From JAIOPA01 sp036522895 (lineage in GTDB: Bacteria > Eisenbacteria > RBG-16-71-46), in the NCBI GenBank assembly GCA_036522895.1, contig DATDEX010000279.1, positions 1 through 64,000 of the forward strand: DNA of 64,000 nt, given 5' to 3'. Shown one piece after another: positions 56,233-63,507 of the stretch; the stretch's first letter is position 1; the number at the start of each line of letters is the position of its first letter. A model generated the notes under the pieces. That model had not been told where the DNA came from, searched no databases, and saw only the letters and a list, made by a program, of their open reading frames with translations. A program made the translations under genes and the position numbers.

Positions 56233-56497
56233 GGCGGGTTCGAATGGGCTGACGAATTCCGAGGCGGGGGGCCCGCGGCTCGGGGACAGTGTGCGGACCA
56301 ATGCCGGAGACGCTCTCATAACCGATGGGCCGAGATCTGGGACACTCCTTGGCGACTACGCCAATTGGCGGTCCTATTACCCATTAAGTGGGCAGCAGAT
56401 AGCCCTTCCAATGGCGCGGGAGGACTGGCGCAGCCCAGAGCCTCTATAGTGGCATCACGACACCGTATTCAGACGCTGAATCCAACGGAGATTGCCG

Positions 56498-57565
56498 ATG
56501 CCTTCACCCGCACCCTCGACGTTCAAGCCGGTTTGGCTCATCCGAGCAGGGCTCCATGGCGAGGACGAGCACGACTCCTTGGCCTCGGGTCTAGGAATCA
56601 TCGGGTTTCACAGCGTGCCCTCGCTCGAGGGCGTGAAAGGTGCGGACGAGGTACTGGCCAAGGTCGAACGGCAGAGCCCCGGGGACAAGGTCGCTCGCAC
56701 ACGGAACCGCGCCGCTCAACTTACCGCCTTCGTGCTCAAGATGGAGGTCGGTGACACCGTGGTCATGCCGCTCAAGTCCTCACGCTCCCAAATCGCCTTT
56801 GGACGCATCGCGGGCCCGTACGCATACAAGAAGGTCGGTGATGCCCTCCGCCACGTTCGTCCGATTGAATGGGTGCGTCCCGACGTCCCTCGTTCCACAT
56901 TGGCACAAGATCTTCTCTACTCGCTGGGCGCGTTCATGACGGTCTGCCAGGTCACCCGCAATGGCGCCGAGCGCCGGCTTGCCGCCGTGCTCCGGGGCGG
57001 CGTAGACCCGGGGCTGGGCGAGGGGCCCGACGCACACCGGTCTGAGCCGGTCGAGGAGGTCGGGGACGATCCCGCGTTGCTCAACGTCGCAGAGGCGGCA
57101 GAAGACCAAATCGTCTCGCGCATCCAAGCCAAGTTCCGTGAGCACGACCTTGCACGTCTGGTCGACGCCATTCTTCGAGCAGAGGACTACGAGACGGCCG
57201 TATCGCCTCCCGGGCCTGATGGTGGTGTCGATATCCTCGCCGGGCGTGGCGCCCTGGGTCTCGAGGGACAGCATCTCTGCGTGCAGGTGAAGTCTTCGAT
57301 GGATCCTTCGGACGTGAAGGTTTTCCGTGAGCTGAAAGGAACCATGGATTCCTTCAAGGCGGACGTGGGCTTGCTCGTGTCGTGGGGCGGGTTCACTAGG
57401 GCGCTTCGACAGGAAGCGCGGCAGAGTTACTTCAAAGTGCGGCTGTGGGGGGCAGGCGAGCTATTGCAGGCGGTCTACCGGAACTACGACCGCTTGTCGG
57501 AGGAGATTCAAGCAGAGCTGCCGCTCAAGCGCGTGTGGGCACTGGTCGGGGAGGAGTTGGAGTAG
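56498..57565 (+). CDS. Mrr-like restriction endonuclease with N-terminal PUA-like domain
   Basis: A 355-residue protein. Residues 10-120 (VWLIRAGLHGEDEHDSLASG; VGDTVVMPLKSSRSQIAFGR) look like the beta-barrel sensor often fused to Mrr nucleases. The C-terminal Mrr-type PD-(D/E)XK core is GPDGGVDILAGRGAL followed by HLCVQVKSSMDPSDVKVFRE, with the Asp and the QxK motif conserved. Mrr enzymes cut modified or foreign DNA. GGAG precedes the ATG by seven bases. No methyltransferase is adjacent, consistent with a modification-dependent type IV enzyme. It is followed at once by a decayed integrase end, so it may belong to a mobile element. Confidence 0.85.
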   Translation: MPSPAPSTFKPVWLIRAGLHGEDEHDSLASGLGIIGFHSVPSLEGVKGADEVLAKVERQSPGDKVARTRNRAAQLTAFVLKMEVGDTVVMPLKSSRSQIAFGRIAGPYAYKKVGDALRHVRPIEWVRPDVPRSTLAQDLLYSLGAFMTVCQVTRNGAERRLAAVLRGGVDPGLGEGPDAHRSEPVEEVGDDPALLNVAEAAEDQIVSRIQAKFREHDLARLVDAILRAEDYETAVSPPGPDGGVDILAGRGALGLEGQHLCVQVKSSMDPSDVKVFRELKGTMDSFKADVGLLVSWGGFTRALRQEARQSYFKVRLWGAGELLQAVYRNYDRLSEEIQAELPLKRVWALVGEELE

Positions 57566-57570
57566 CAAGG

Positions 57571-57714
57571 GCACGCCACGCGGCGGATGAGCGGTTGCTG
57601 GAGCCGAGCGGCGCGTTTGAGGCGCTGCAATAGATGCTCGGTCAGTCGTCCATCGTGAAGACTCAGCTCCACGCTTGGATCAGCGACGTCATGGTGTGGC
57701 GAGAGGTGGAGTGA
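57571..57714 (+). pseudogene. Decayed tyrosine-integrase C-terminus
   Basis: One frame reads SGAFEALQ, a TAG stop, then MLGQSSIVKTQLHAWISD and VMVWREVE. This matches the end of phage-type integrases (family form: EALQQMLGHSSIVTTQRYAH). The stop replaces Gln, and the catalytic His and Tyr positions read Gln and His, so the enzyme is dead. Nothing of the catalytic Arg region is seen upstream. It lies 457 bp left of the first tRNA-Ser fragment. Confidence 0.55.
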
Positions 57715-57817
57715 TTGGAGATGGGGGCGAGCTAGTTCCAGTCCGTTGCATGGGATCGGGGGGGCGTGGACTTCAAGATGGAGGGGGGACTCGTTCGGTG
57801 GCTGCTATGCCGAATCA

Positions 57818-58087
57818 ATGTCACCGACGCGGGATCAGCTGGGCCCCGAGAAGCGGGTTCTGAGCTTCATGTTCTCGTTCGAGGAGCCGCTGAAACTCAA
57901 GACCTCGATTGATGACGCGGCGCTCGGGCTCGATCGCGTGAACGGGACTGGGGCAGGAGGGAAGCAGGCCGCCGTCAGGTTCAACATCCGTCTCGAGGAC
58001 TTCCGGTTCCACTCCATGCAGGGGAAGCTGCTGGGCGGTACTGCCGGCAATCGCAGGAAGCCTCCCGAACCCGAAGAGGGTGAGTAA
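57818..58087 (+). CDS. Hypothetical protein
   Basis: An 89-residue frame from ATG 57818 (LGPEKRVLSFMFSFEEPLKL ... VRFNIRLEDFRFHSMQGKLL) ending in an acidic tail (EPEEGE). I recognise no family. The amino-acid pattern looks coding, but no strong ribosome site precedes it. It lies between the dead integrase and the first tRNA-Ser fragment, so it would be the last gene of the left-hand element. Confidence 0.35.
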   Translation: MSPTRDQLGPEKRVLSFMFSFEEPLKLKTSIDDAALGLDRVNGTGAGGKQAAVRFNIRLEDFRFHSMQGKLLGGTAGNRRKPPEPEEGE

Positions 58088-58099
58088 GGACCGCCAATC

Positions 58100-58118
58100 T
58101 GCAGCCAGCGTTGTAGCC
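58100..58118 (+). repeat. Left arm-type repeat pair, first junction
   Basis: TGCAGCC (58100-58106) and TGTAGCC (58112-58118) are 12 bp apart and end 52 bp before the tRNA-Ser fragment. The second junction has a TTGTAGC pair with the same 12-bp spacing at nearly the same distance, as expected for integrase arm sites. Confidence 0.55.
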
Positions 58119-58170
58119 AGTGCCCTCCGTCGAGCTTGCCCCCCCCGCAACTTCGTGTAAACACGCCGAC

Positions 58171-58206
58171 GGAGAGGTGCGAGAGCGGGTGAATCGGGCG
58201 GTCTCG
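58171..58206 (+). other. attachment-site copy 1: 5' half of a tRNA-Ser gene
   Basis: A 36-bp stretch beginning GGAGAGGTGCGAGAGCGG and ending GGGCGGTCTCG reproduces the acceptor strand, D arm and 5' side of the anticodon arm of a bacterial tRNA-Ser. The 3' half is absent. It matches the copy at 63508-63543 at 35 of 36 positions, and the likeness extends about 60 bp upstream but stops within the anticodon loop. I read it as the core of an integrase attachment site. Confidence 0.75.
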
Positions 58207-58281
58207 AAGCGGGTCGCTAGCAGAAAACAATACCTTCGCAGCAGACCGTCGAAGGCATTGCGCACCAATAGAATCTCGAGA

Positions 58282-58309
58282 GCCCCATGGGGTTGCGACC
58301 CCGTGGGGC
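58282..58309. terminator. Hairpin between attachment site and operon
   Basis: GCCCCATGGGGT and ACCCCGTGGGGC form a 12-bp stem with one G-T wobble and a TGCG loop. No T run follows. It lies in the segment between attachment core and downstream arm site; the second junction has a hairpin at the equivalent place. It may insulate the element from outside transcription. Confidence 0.5.
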
Positions 58310-58363
58310 TCCCTGGCTTTCGGGCATGTACGGGCCGTGGCGGGCGGATTCGGGCGCTGAAAC

Positions 58364-58380
58364 GGTAGCAATCCTGTAGC
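58364..58380 (+). repeat. Right arm-type repeat pair, first junction
   Basis: GGTAGC (58364-58369) and TGTAGC (58375-58380) begin 158 bp after the end of the tRNA-Ser fragment. At the second junction a CTGTAGCC pair begins 157 bp after the fragment, which supports a conserved attachment architecture. Confidence 0.5.
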
Positions 58381-58488
58381 GGCAACCGGCCAAGGAATCA
58401 GCCGGTCTTGAAGCTGCCGGAGCCTATGGTCGACGAGCCACGTGCGCGGCGTCTGGGAGGATGCCGTTCGGGCCCAGCCATAAATACC

Positions 58489-58517
58489 TTGCAAGTACGG
58501 CGTAGGTACGCTATCTT
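58489..58517 (+). promoter_or_regulatory. Promoter of the three-gene defence-like operon, probably leaderless
   Basis: TTGCAA (58489-58494) and TATCTT (58512-58517) are separated by 17 bp. Only seven bases lie between the -10 and the ATG at 58525, so a start at the usual distance would put the transcript end at or next to the ATG. No ribosome site is present, in keeping with a leaderless message. Confidence 0.65.
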
Positions 58518-58524
58518 TTGCGGC

Positions 58525-59079
58525 ATGACTAAGAAGCCAGTAGCTACGCAACGCGCCCTCCCGGCGAGGCTTGAGGAGCTTCGGGCGTGGGCTGGGGGAA
58601 CTGAGCAGGAAATCAGCGAGCTGGTCGGCTCAATGGCGCCCCTTCAGGAACGACTCGAGGCGGCGCGTGAGCGGCTGGACCTCATCAGACGCCTGATCGG
58701 CTTGGCGGAACGAGATGCCTCAGGGCGCGCAGGGGAACAGCACCAGGTCGAGGGGCGCCGCCGAGACGCGAATCAGCCTGAAGTGGTCCTGTCGACGCCG
58801 CGGGCGGGGGGTGATGTGGAAGATCATATCGAGGGGATCCTCGAAGCCGCCGGCGAGCCGGTTCACATCCGCGATATCCGCCAAGCCCTGATCGAGCGGG
58901 GGGTTCCACTGCCGGGGCGAGGCGACGAGGCAAATCTCATCGTACGCCTGCGCCGAGACGCAGGTCGCTTCACCCGCACAGGAAGAGGCAAGTACGCATT
59001 GTCAAAATGGGGATTGGCGGCTGTCGAACCGTCGAAGACACGAAGGGTAGTACGCAAGAAGAGCGGAGTCTCGAGATGA
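58525..59079 (+). CDS. Coiled-coil protein with HARE-HTH-like winged helix (operon gene 1)
   Basis: A 184-residue protein. Residues 10-60 are a charged helical or coiled-coil segment (LPARLEELRAWAGGTEQEIS). After a linker, residues 95-160 resemble the HARE-HTH domain: IEGILEAAGEPVHIRDIRQA, then LIERGVPLP and NLIVRLRRDAGRFTRTGRGK. HARE-HTH domains are known in RNA-polymerase delta subunits, restriction enzymes and chromatin proteins, and are predicted to read DNA. First gene of an operon of three; its stop overlaps the next start (ATGA). ATG 58525 is chosen because the promoter lies directly upstream. It could be the operon's regulator or its DNA-sensing subunit. Confidence 0.75.
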   Translation: MTKKPVATQRALPARLEELRAWAGGTEQEISELVGSMAPLQERLEAARERLDLIRRLIGLAERDASGRAGEQHQVEGRRRDANQPEVVLSTPRAGGDVEDHIEGILEAAGEPVHIRDIRQALIERGVPLPGRGDEANLIVRLRRDAGRFTRTGRGKYALSKWGLAAVEPSKTRRVVRKKSGVSR

Positions 59080-59678
59080 CGCCAGCTGAAGAGATCGCGA
59101 ACTGGGAAATATTTCTATGGGTGCTACAAAGACTCGGGGGTTCGACTGGTCTGGTCGACGTCGAGACCGTATTTTACGACTGTTTCCAAGTGGCCCCGCA
59201 GCGATTCTCCTGGCGAACTCGAGCAGACCTGCCGGACTACAAGAAGTGCTCAAAGGCTCTCCGGGATGCAGAAGCCCGCAAGCCCAGGCTCCTCGTCAAG
59301 ACTGGGGACAGTTTCAAGCGCCAGCTGACAGTGGAAGGGCAACAGTGGGTCGAGGCGAATCAGGGTCGCCTTCAGAGGCTGTTGGAGAGCGGTCGCGTCA
59401 TTCAGGAGCCCAAGCATCGCCCGAGGGCACGCCACCTCGCTGAAGTGGAACGGAGCGCCGAGTTTCTGCAGTGGCAAACAGCGGGGGTCTTGCCGGATGA
59501 AAAATGGCGGGTCGCCGAGCTCCTTCTGTGTTCGCCCGACAGTGACCCAAGAATCTGGAGAGATCGCCTCGACGTGCTAAGGAGCGGCGCGTATGCCGGC
59601 GGAAAGAGCGATGTCTTGAGGTTTCTCGAAGAGTTGGTCGAGGCACATCACACCTGGTTCGAGGGAGTTCGGGAATGA
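59076..59678 (+). CDS. Unrecognised 200-residue protein (operon gene 2)
   Basis: A 200-residue soluble protein. The N-terminal 95 residues look like a winged-helix or similar small alpha-beta domain: WEIFLWVLQRLGGSTGLVDV, FSWRTRADLPDYKKCSKALR, DAEARKPRLLVKTG and RQLTVEGQQWVEANQ. The rest is helical (LAEVERSAEFLQWQTAGV; RFLEELVEAHHTWFEGVRE). I recognise no named family. It is coupled to both neighbours by 4-base ATGA overlaps, so the three products are probably made in fixed ratio and act together. It may link the HARE-HTH protein to the ATPase. Confidence 0.8.
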   Translation: MTPAEEIANWEIFLWVLQRLGGSTGLVDVETVFYDCFQVAPQRFSWRTRADLPDYKKCSKALRDAEARKPRLLVKTGDSFKRQLTVEGQQWVEANQGRLQRLLESGRVIQEPKHRPRARHLAEVERSAEFLQWQTAGVLPDEKWRVAELLLCSPDSDPRIWRDRLDVLRSGAYAGGKSDVLRFLEELVEAHHTWFEGVRE

Positions 59679-61864
59679 AAGAGAAACGTGGCCAAGTCCA
59701 CTATGGAGGGCGTGCATTTCACCAGGACGCCACCGAAGCCATGCGTGGCGACATCATCCGGGCCCTCATTGAAACAATAACGAACTCCGACGATGCCTAC
59801 GCAGACGCACACGGAAAGATTCGGGTTGAAGTCGAGCACCGGCGCGGCCCGTGGAGAGTTATCACGCGAGATCGCGCAAAGGGTATGCGCAGCGCCCGGA
59901 TGGAGGAGGCGTTCGTTCATCTCGGCGGACGTACCTCTGGCTTTGAACGCGGCGAAAACGTGCGAGGCAATCTTGGCCGAGGGGCGAAGGATCTCGCGGC
60001 TTTCGGAAACGTGGTCTTCGAGAGCATCTGTGAGAACAGGTATTCCAAGATGACGCTCGAGACCACTGGAGCCTACTGCCTAAGTCCAGAGAGAAGTGCG
60101 GTGGAAACGGATCGAGTTGGGCTCGGCATACCGAAGGGCAGCGGAACGGTCGTCACGATGAACGTGAGCCCTAACATTCGCTGCCCGCAGCACGCCCGTC
60201 TCACAGAGAAGCTGAAGAAGCATTTTCAGCTTCGCGACATCCTCGCTGATTCGAGAAGAGAGGTTCAGCTTGTCGACTTAAATGACGACTCCTCTGTGAC
60301 GCTTCATTCAGCGCACTCGGCCCTGCCCATCGTGTATTCGGACAAGCTCACAATCAAGGAATACCCCGAGGCTAGCGCCGTTGTCACAATCTGCCGCAAT
60401 CCTGAGCGCTTTGACGAGCCCGCCTCTGATCCGTACCGACCAGGAGGGCTCTTGATCAAAGGACGCAGGGCGATTTACCAAAACACGTACTTTCGCTTCG
60501 AAAACAATCCGCATGCGGGCTGGTTCTCAGGCCGAGTCGAGTGTGTCTACATTGACAAGCTGGCAAGCGAATATGATGAGCGGCTGGAGTATGGCTTGTC
60601 CCAAGATGAACGGAACCCAATACCGATTATCACAAGAAGGCGTGATGGGCTCCAAGAGACTCACCCATTCTTCAAATCGCTCGCAGCCGCGGTCGAGGGG
60701 CCCCTGGGAACGCTGATCGCTGAGGAAGAGCGCAAGTCTCGGGAGTCGGCGTCGCACGAAGGCACAAGAATGCGCCGAATGCTTGACACTCTGGGAAGGG
60801 ACCTGGCGCGGCTCGTCGATGAGGATCTAAGGGAAATCGAGGAGGATGGCCTTGGCGGGGGACGAGATGGGGATGAGGGAGTTCCGGCAATCAGGTTGAT
60901 TCCTGAACAAGCCGTGCTCTACATGGGCGAGAACAAGACGCTGACTGTCCAGGTTCGCGCGGACGTGGGGGCAGCGCGGGTAACGGCAGAGGTGGAACCC
61001 GGCGGGGTGGTGGAGCTCGTCGATGCTGAGGAGATACCACTATCCCCACACAGGCGAAGGCCGGGCGTTCTGAGCGGACAGGTGCATGTCCAGCCGCTAT
61101 TGGAAGATGCTGAGACCCTTCTGACCGTCAAAGCGGCTGGTGTCTCCGCTGTCGCCTTGATTGAGGTGAGGCCGGAGAGGGAGGTGGTTGAGGTTCCGGT
61201 GGTGCCGCCCAAGTCCCTCCAGTTCGAGCGGGACAGTTGTCGCGTGACATGGACAAAGAAGAAGAGACTGCGCCTGATTGCGCCCGCAGAGGTTGTGGCA
61301 AGCGAGGGCAAAGAGGTGCAGGTCACGTCGTCCGATCCGGGTGTTGTAGTCATCAGACAACGCACGAGGCTTGAGCTCGATGAAGCAGTCGAGTACTACT
61401 GTGCCGAAGTAGCCGTGGAGGGGAGAACGCTCGGGGCGAAGGCGACCCTTCGAGCGGTCCTCAATGAGCTCGAGGCAACATGCAACGTTCTTGTCGCACG
61501 AGACGATGAGGGTCCCAACTTGATGATAAAGGTGGTCGACGAAGAGGCTGGCAACAATCGAGCAATCGTCGAGACCGATGGAAAAAGAACCGCAATCAAG
61601 ATCATGGGCCGTCATCCAGCCCTGAAGCGGTACCGTGGCCCCGCACCCGACTTTCCTGGCGATGACCTCATCGCCACACAGTGCATGACCGCAGAGATAG
61701 TTGCCGGGGAGGCCGCGCGCATCGTTATGGAGCGCAAGTTCCCATTCGGGGCGGGTGCGGAGAATCTGGACGCGGCGCGGCTATACGTCGAGCATCACCG
61801 ATACCTCACCAAATACCTTGCGCGGTGTCATCGAGCCCTGGTGCCCGACGCAAGCCTGAAGTAG
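59675..61864 (+). CDS. GHKL (MORC/HSP90-like) ATPase with C-terminal beta domains (operon gene 3)
   Basis: A 729-residue protein. The GHKL ATP site is recognisable: N-box ALIETITNSDDAYAD (Glu33, Asn37), G1 box RDRAKGM (Asp66; the middle Gly is Ala), and a glycine-rich lid GENVRGNLGRGAKDL near residue 92. A transducer-like domain follows to about residue 350, then a helical stretch (RMLDTLGRDLARLVDEDLRE). Two or three beta-sandwich, Ig-like regions come next (RLIPEQAVLYMGENKTLTVQ; RLRLIAPAEVVASEGKEVQV), then an alpha-beta C-terminus. Prokaryotic MORC-like ATPases are known near restriction systems; this architecture matches none I can name. Visibly lower GC than the chromosome indicates transfer. 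Confidence 0.82.
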   Translation: MKEKRGQVHYGGRAFHQDATEAMRGDIIRALIETITNSDDAYADAHGKIRVEVEHRRGPWRVITRDRAKGMRSARMEEAFVHLGGRTSGFERGENVRGNLGRGAKDLAAFGNVVFESICENRYSKMTLETTGAYCLSPERSAVETDRVGLGIPKGSGTVVTMNVSPNIRCPQHARLTEKLKKHFQLRDILADSRREVQLVDLNDDSSVTLHSAHSALPIVYSDKLTIKEYPEASAVVTICRNPERFDEPASDPYRPGGLLIKGRRAIYQNTYFRFENNPHAGWFSGRVECVYIDKLASEYDERLEYGLSQDERNPIPIITRRRDGLQETHPFFKSLAAAVEGPLGTLIAEEERKSRESASHEGTRMRRMLDTLGRDLARLVDEDLREIEEDGLGGGRDGDEGVPAIRLIPEQAVLYMGENKTLTVQVRADVGAARVTAEVEPGGVVELVDAEEIPLSPHRRRPGVLSGQVHVQPLLEDAETLLTVKAAGVSAVALIEVRPEREVVEVPVVPPKSLQFERDSCRVTWTKKKRLRLIAPAEVVASEGKEVQVTSSDPGVVVIRQRTRLELDEAVEYYCAEVAVEGRTLGAKATLRAVLNELEATCNVLVARDDEGPNLMIKVVDEEAGNNRAIVETDGKRTAIKIMGRHPALKRYRGPAPDFPGDDLIATQCMTAEIVAGEAARIVMERKFPFGAGAENLDAARLYVEHHRYLTKYLARCHRALVPDASLK

Positions 61865-61912
61865 TGCAACGTTCGCGGGTTATCGCAGCGGCCCCGAGAA
61901 TGAGGCCACATC

Positions 61913-62044
61913 GTGGCAAAACCAGTCATTGGTGTTAGCCCCCGGGTGCTCGTGTGGGCCCGCGAGAGATTCGGCGTCTCAATAGCCGACGTCGCCGAGA
62001 CTGTGAAGACCGACCCGAGAGTTGTCTCGGATTGGGTGCTCTGA
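61913..62044 (+). pseudogene. N-terminal stub of an XRE-HTH/ImmA-IrrE-type gene
   Basis: A GTG with GAGG seven bases upstream opens a 43-codon frame reading MAKPVIGVSPRVLVWARERF, GVSIADVAETVKTDPRVVSD and WVL. This is how XRE-ImmA/IrrE metallopeptidase regulators usually begin (family form: VLKWARE..GLSVEDVAKKL). The frame ends in TGA supplied by the left end of the IS3-like element, so the peptidase part has been lost. It starts 48 bp after the ATPase gene and may once have been the fourth gene of the operon. Confidence 0.65.
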
Positions 62045-63303
62045 CCCCTATTTCGTGAGACACCCGCTGACCGTTTCTGACGTCTGTTCGCGCCGGTATT
62101 CGAGCGGGCTCCGGTAGCCCAGCGCCGAGTGCGGCGCGTGTTGGTTGTAGTCCGTGATCCAGCCCGGGATCCGCTCCAGCACCCCCGCCGCCGAACTCCA
62201 GTCGGCCCCATCCGGGTGGTCCCGGCGCAGGGTGTTTTCGAGCGCCTCCGACATCACATTCGACTCTGGGCTCGCAACTGGAGTCGTGATCGGCGTCAGG
62301 CTCAGCTTCTCCGCCGCGATCACCGTTTCGAGCGAGGCGTAGATCCCTTCGTTGTCACCGAGGCATCGCACTGGCTCCGTCGGCTTCTCGTTCCCGAAGC
62401 GCGAGAACTCGGGCTGCCGTATCAGCCGGCGGTTGTCGGCGCCGTCGATCGGTCGGGCCTCCGCGACCACCGCGATCGCCTCCCGATCGCAACAGTCGAG
62501 CGCGAACGCCAACTCGACGATCTCCCCGTTCCAGCACGCGATCGTCATCTTGTCGCTGCACCAGGCTGGTTCGAGCCCGGCATCGTCACCACGCCACGAT
62601 GCGGACGACCGTTCCGACGTCGCCGCCGCACGGCTAGGGCGAGCCCGGTCAGCCGCATCAGCCGCTGGATGCGCTTGCGGTTGTAGCCCGCCCCATATGC
62701 CCGATTGACCAGCACCGTGGCCCGCCGGTACCCGTAACTGCCCCGATCGCGCAGCACCGCCTTCAACTGGGCGTAGACTACGGCATCGTCACGCCGATGG
62801 TAGCGTCGGGCGCGCGGTCCGCGCTCCCGCTACGCCGTCGCCCGGGCAATCCCGAGCACCCGGCTGATCCGTGCCAACGGCCGGCCGGTCACCGCGCGGA
62901 CACCCCGCAGAAGCGTGATATTTTTCTACCTCGTCACGCGCCGCGCGCAGGATCTCCGGGTCCACGGCCTTTTTCCCGATCAGACGCTCGAGCTCGCGGA
63001 TCTTCTGCTGCGCCGCCCGCAGTTCGCTCGCCGGCACCACGTCCTCGTTGGCCGCGACCACGGTCTCGCCGCCCTGGGCGATATCAGGTGCTTCCGCCGC
63101 TGCAACAAGCTGCGCGAAATGCCAAGCTCCCGGCTCAACTCCGAGATCGTGACCTCGCCCCGCGCCAACCGGGCGACCTGCTCACGCTTGAACTCCGGCG
63201 AGAACAACCGCCGCCCGTCCGAACCCCGTGGAACGCTCTCCATGACACCCTCCTCGGTACCCGGATGGTACCTCGTGAAGATGTCTCGCCGAATCGGGGG
63301 TCA
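62042..63303 (-). mobile_element. Decayed IS3-family insertion sequence
   Basis: The element runs from TGACCCCTATTTCGTGAGAC to the inverted end whose complement reads TGACCCCCGATTCGGCGAGA, 1262 bp in all, with imperfect terminal repeats starting TGACCCC as in IS3-family members. Transposase genes lie on the minus strand but are broken in several places. The flanks (gtgctc on the left, gggcag on the right) show no target-site duplication. The left flank is an XRE/ImmA-type gene and the right flank an integrase gene, so insertion was followed or accompanied by loss of the DNA between. Confidence 0.8.
62048..63243 (-). pseudogene. IS3-family transposase OrfA/OrfB, multiply frameshifted
   Basis: OrfA starts at 63243 (MESVPRGSDGRRLFSPEFKR, EQVARLARGEVTISELSREL) and loses frame near 63080. 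There KHLISPRAAR replaces the expected continuation GGETVVAANED, which is found one frame over (VVPASELRAAQQKIRELERL). OrfB begins with a Tn helix-turn-helix (SYGYRRATVLVNRAYGAGYN), then shifts again. The DDE core follows in another frame: FALDCCDREA, LGDNEGIYAS and SNVMSEALENTLRRD supply the two Asp and the Glu, and YNQHAPHSALGYRSPLEY is the usual C-terminus. Several breaks make it inactive. Confidence 0.8.
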
Positions 63304-63304
63304 G

Positions 63305-63439
63305 GGCAGGGTGTCGCTCTGGGCGTTGCAGCAGCTGCTCGGGCACTCCACCGGGGTCATGACGCAGCGCTACTCCCGACTCGGTGACGACGCAGTCCGC
63401 CTCGAGGCCGGGAGGGCCGTTTCAAGGGGCAGGTTGTAG
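63305..63439 (+). pseudogene. Tyrosine-integrase C-terminal fragment
   Basis: Directly after the IS end the frame reads GRVSLWALQQLLGHSTGVM, TQRYSRLGDDAVRLEAGR and AVSRGRL, stop at 63439. LLGHST carries the catalytic His position and QRYSRL the nucleophilic Tyr. All upstream parts, including the catalytic Arg residues, are missing because the IS or its deletion removed them. It ends 68 bp before the second tRNA-Ser fragment, the normal place for an integrase gene of a tRNA-targeting element. Confidence 0.85.
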
Positions 63440-63452
63440 CAGAAGTTGTAGC
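63434..63452 (+). repeat. Left arm-type repeat pair, second junction
   Basis: TTGTAGC occurs at 63434-63440 and 63446-63452, 12 bp apart, overlapping the integrase stop and ending 55 bp before the tRNA-Ser fragment. Spacing and distance mirror the first junction. Confidence 0.6.
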
Positions 63453-63507
63453 AGCGCCCTCCGCGCGCGTTTGCGTGAACCCCATAAGTTCGTGTAAGAG
63501 CACGCGT

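Noticed and set aside
56233..56497. A possible third attachment fragment left of the Mrr-like gene
   Set aside because: I looked for the tRNA-Ser 5' half and TGTAGC pairs and found neither; the left boundary of the outer element remains unknown.
62797..63439. Plus-strand open frames covering the IS3-like element
   Set aside because: Within the element they are antisense to the broken transposase. Only the part after 63304 encodes a recognisable protein (integrase end).
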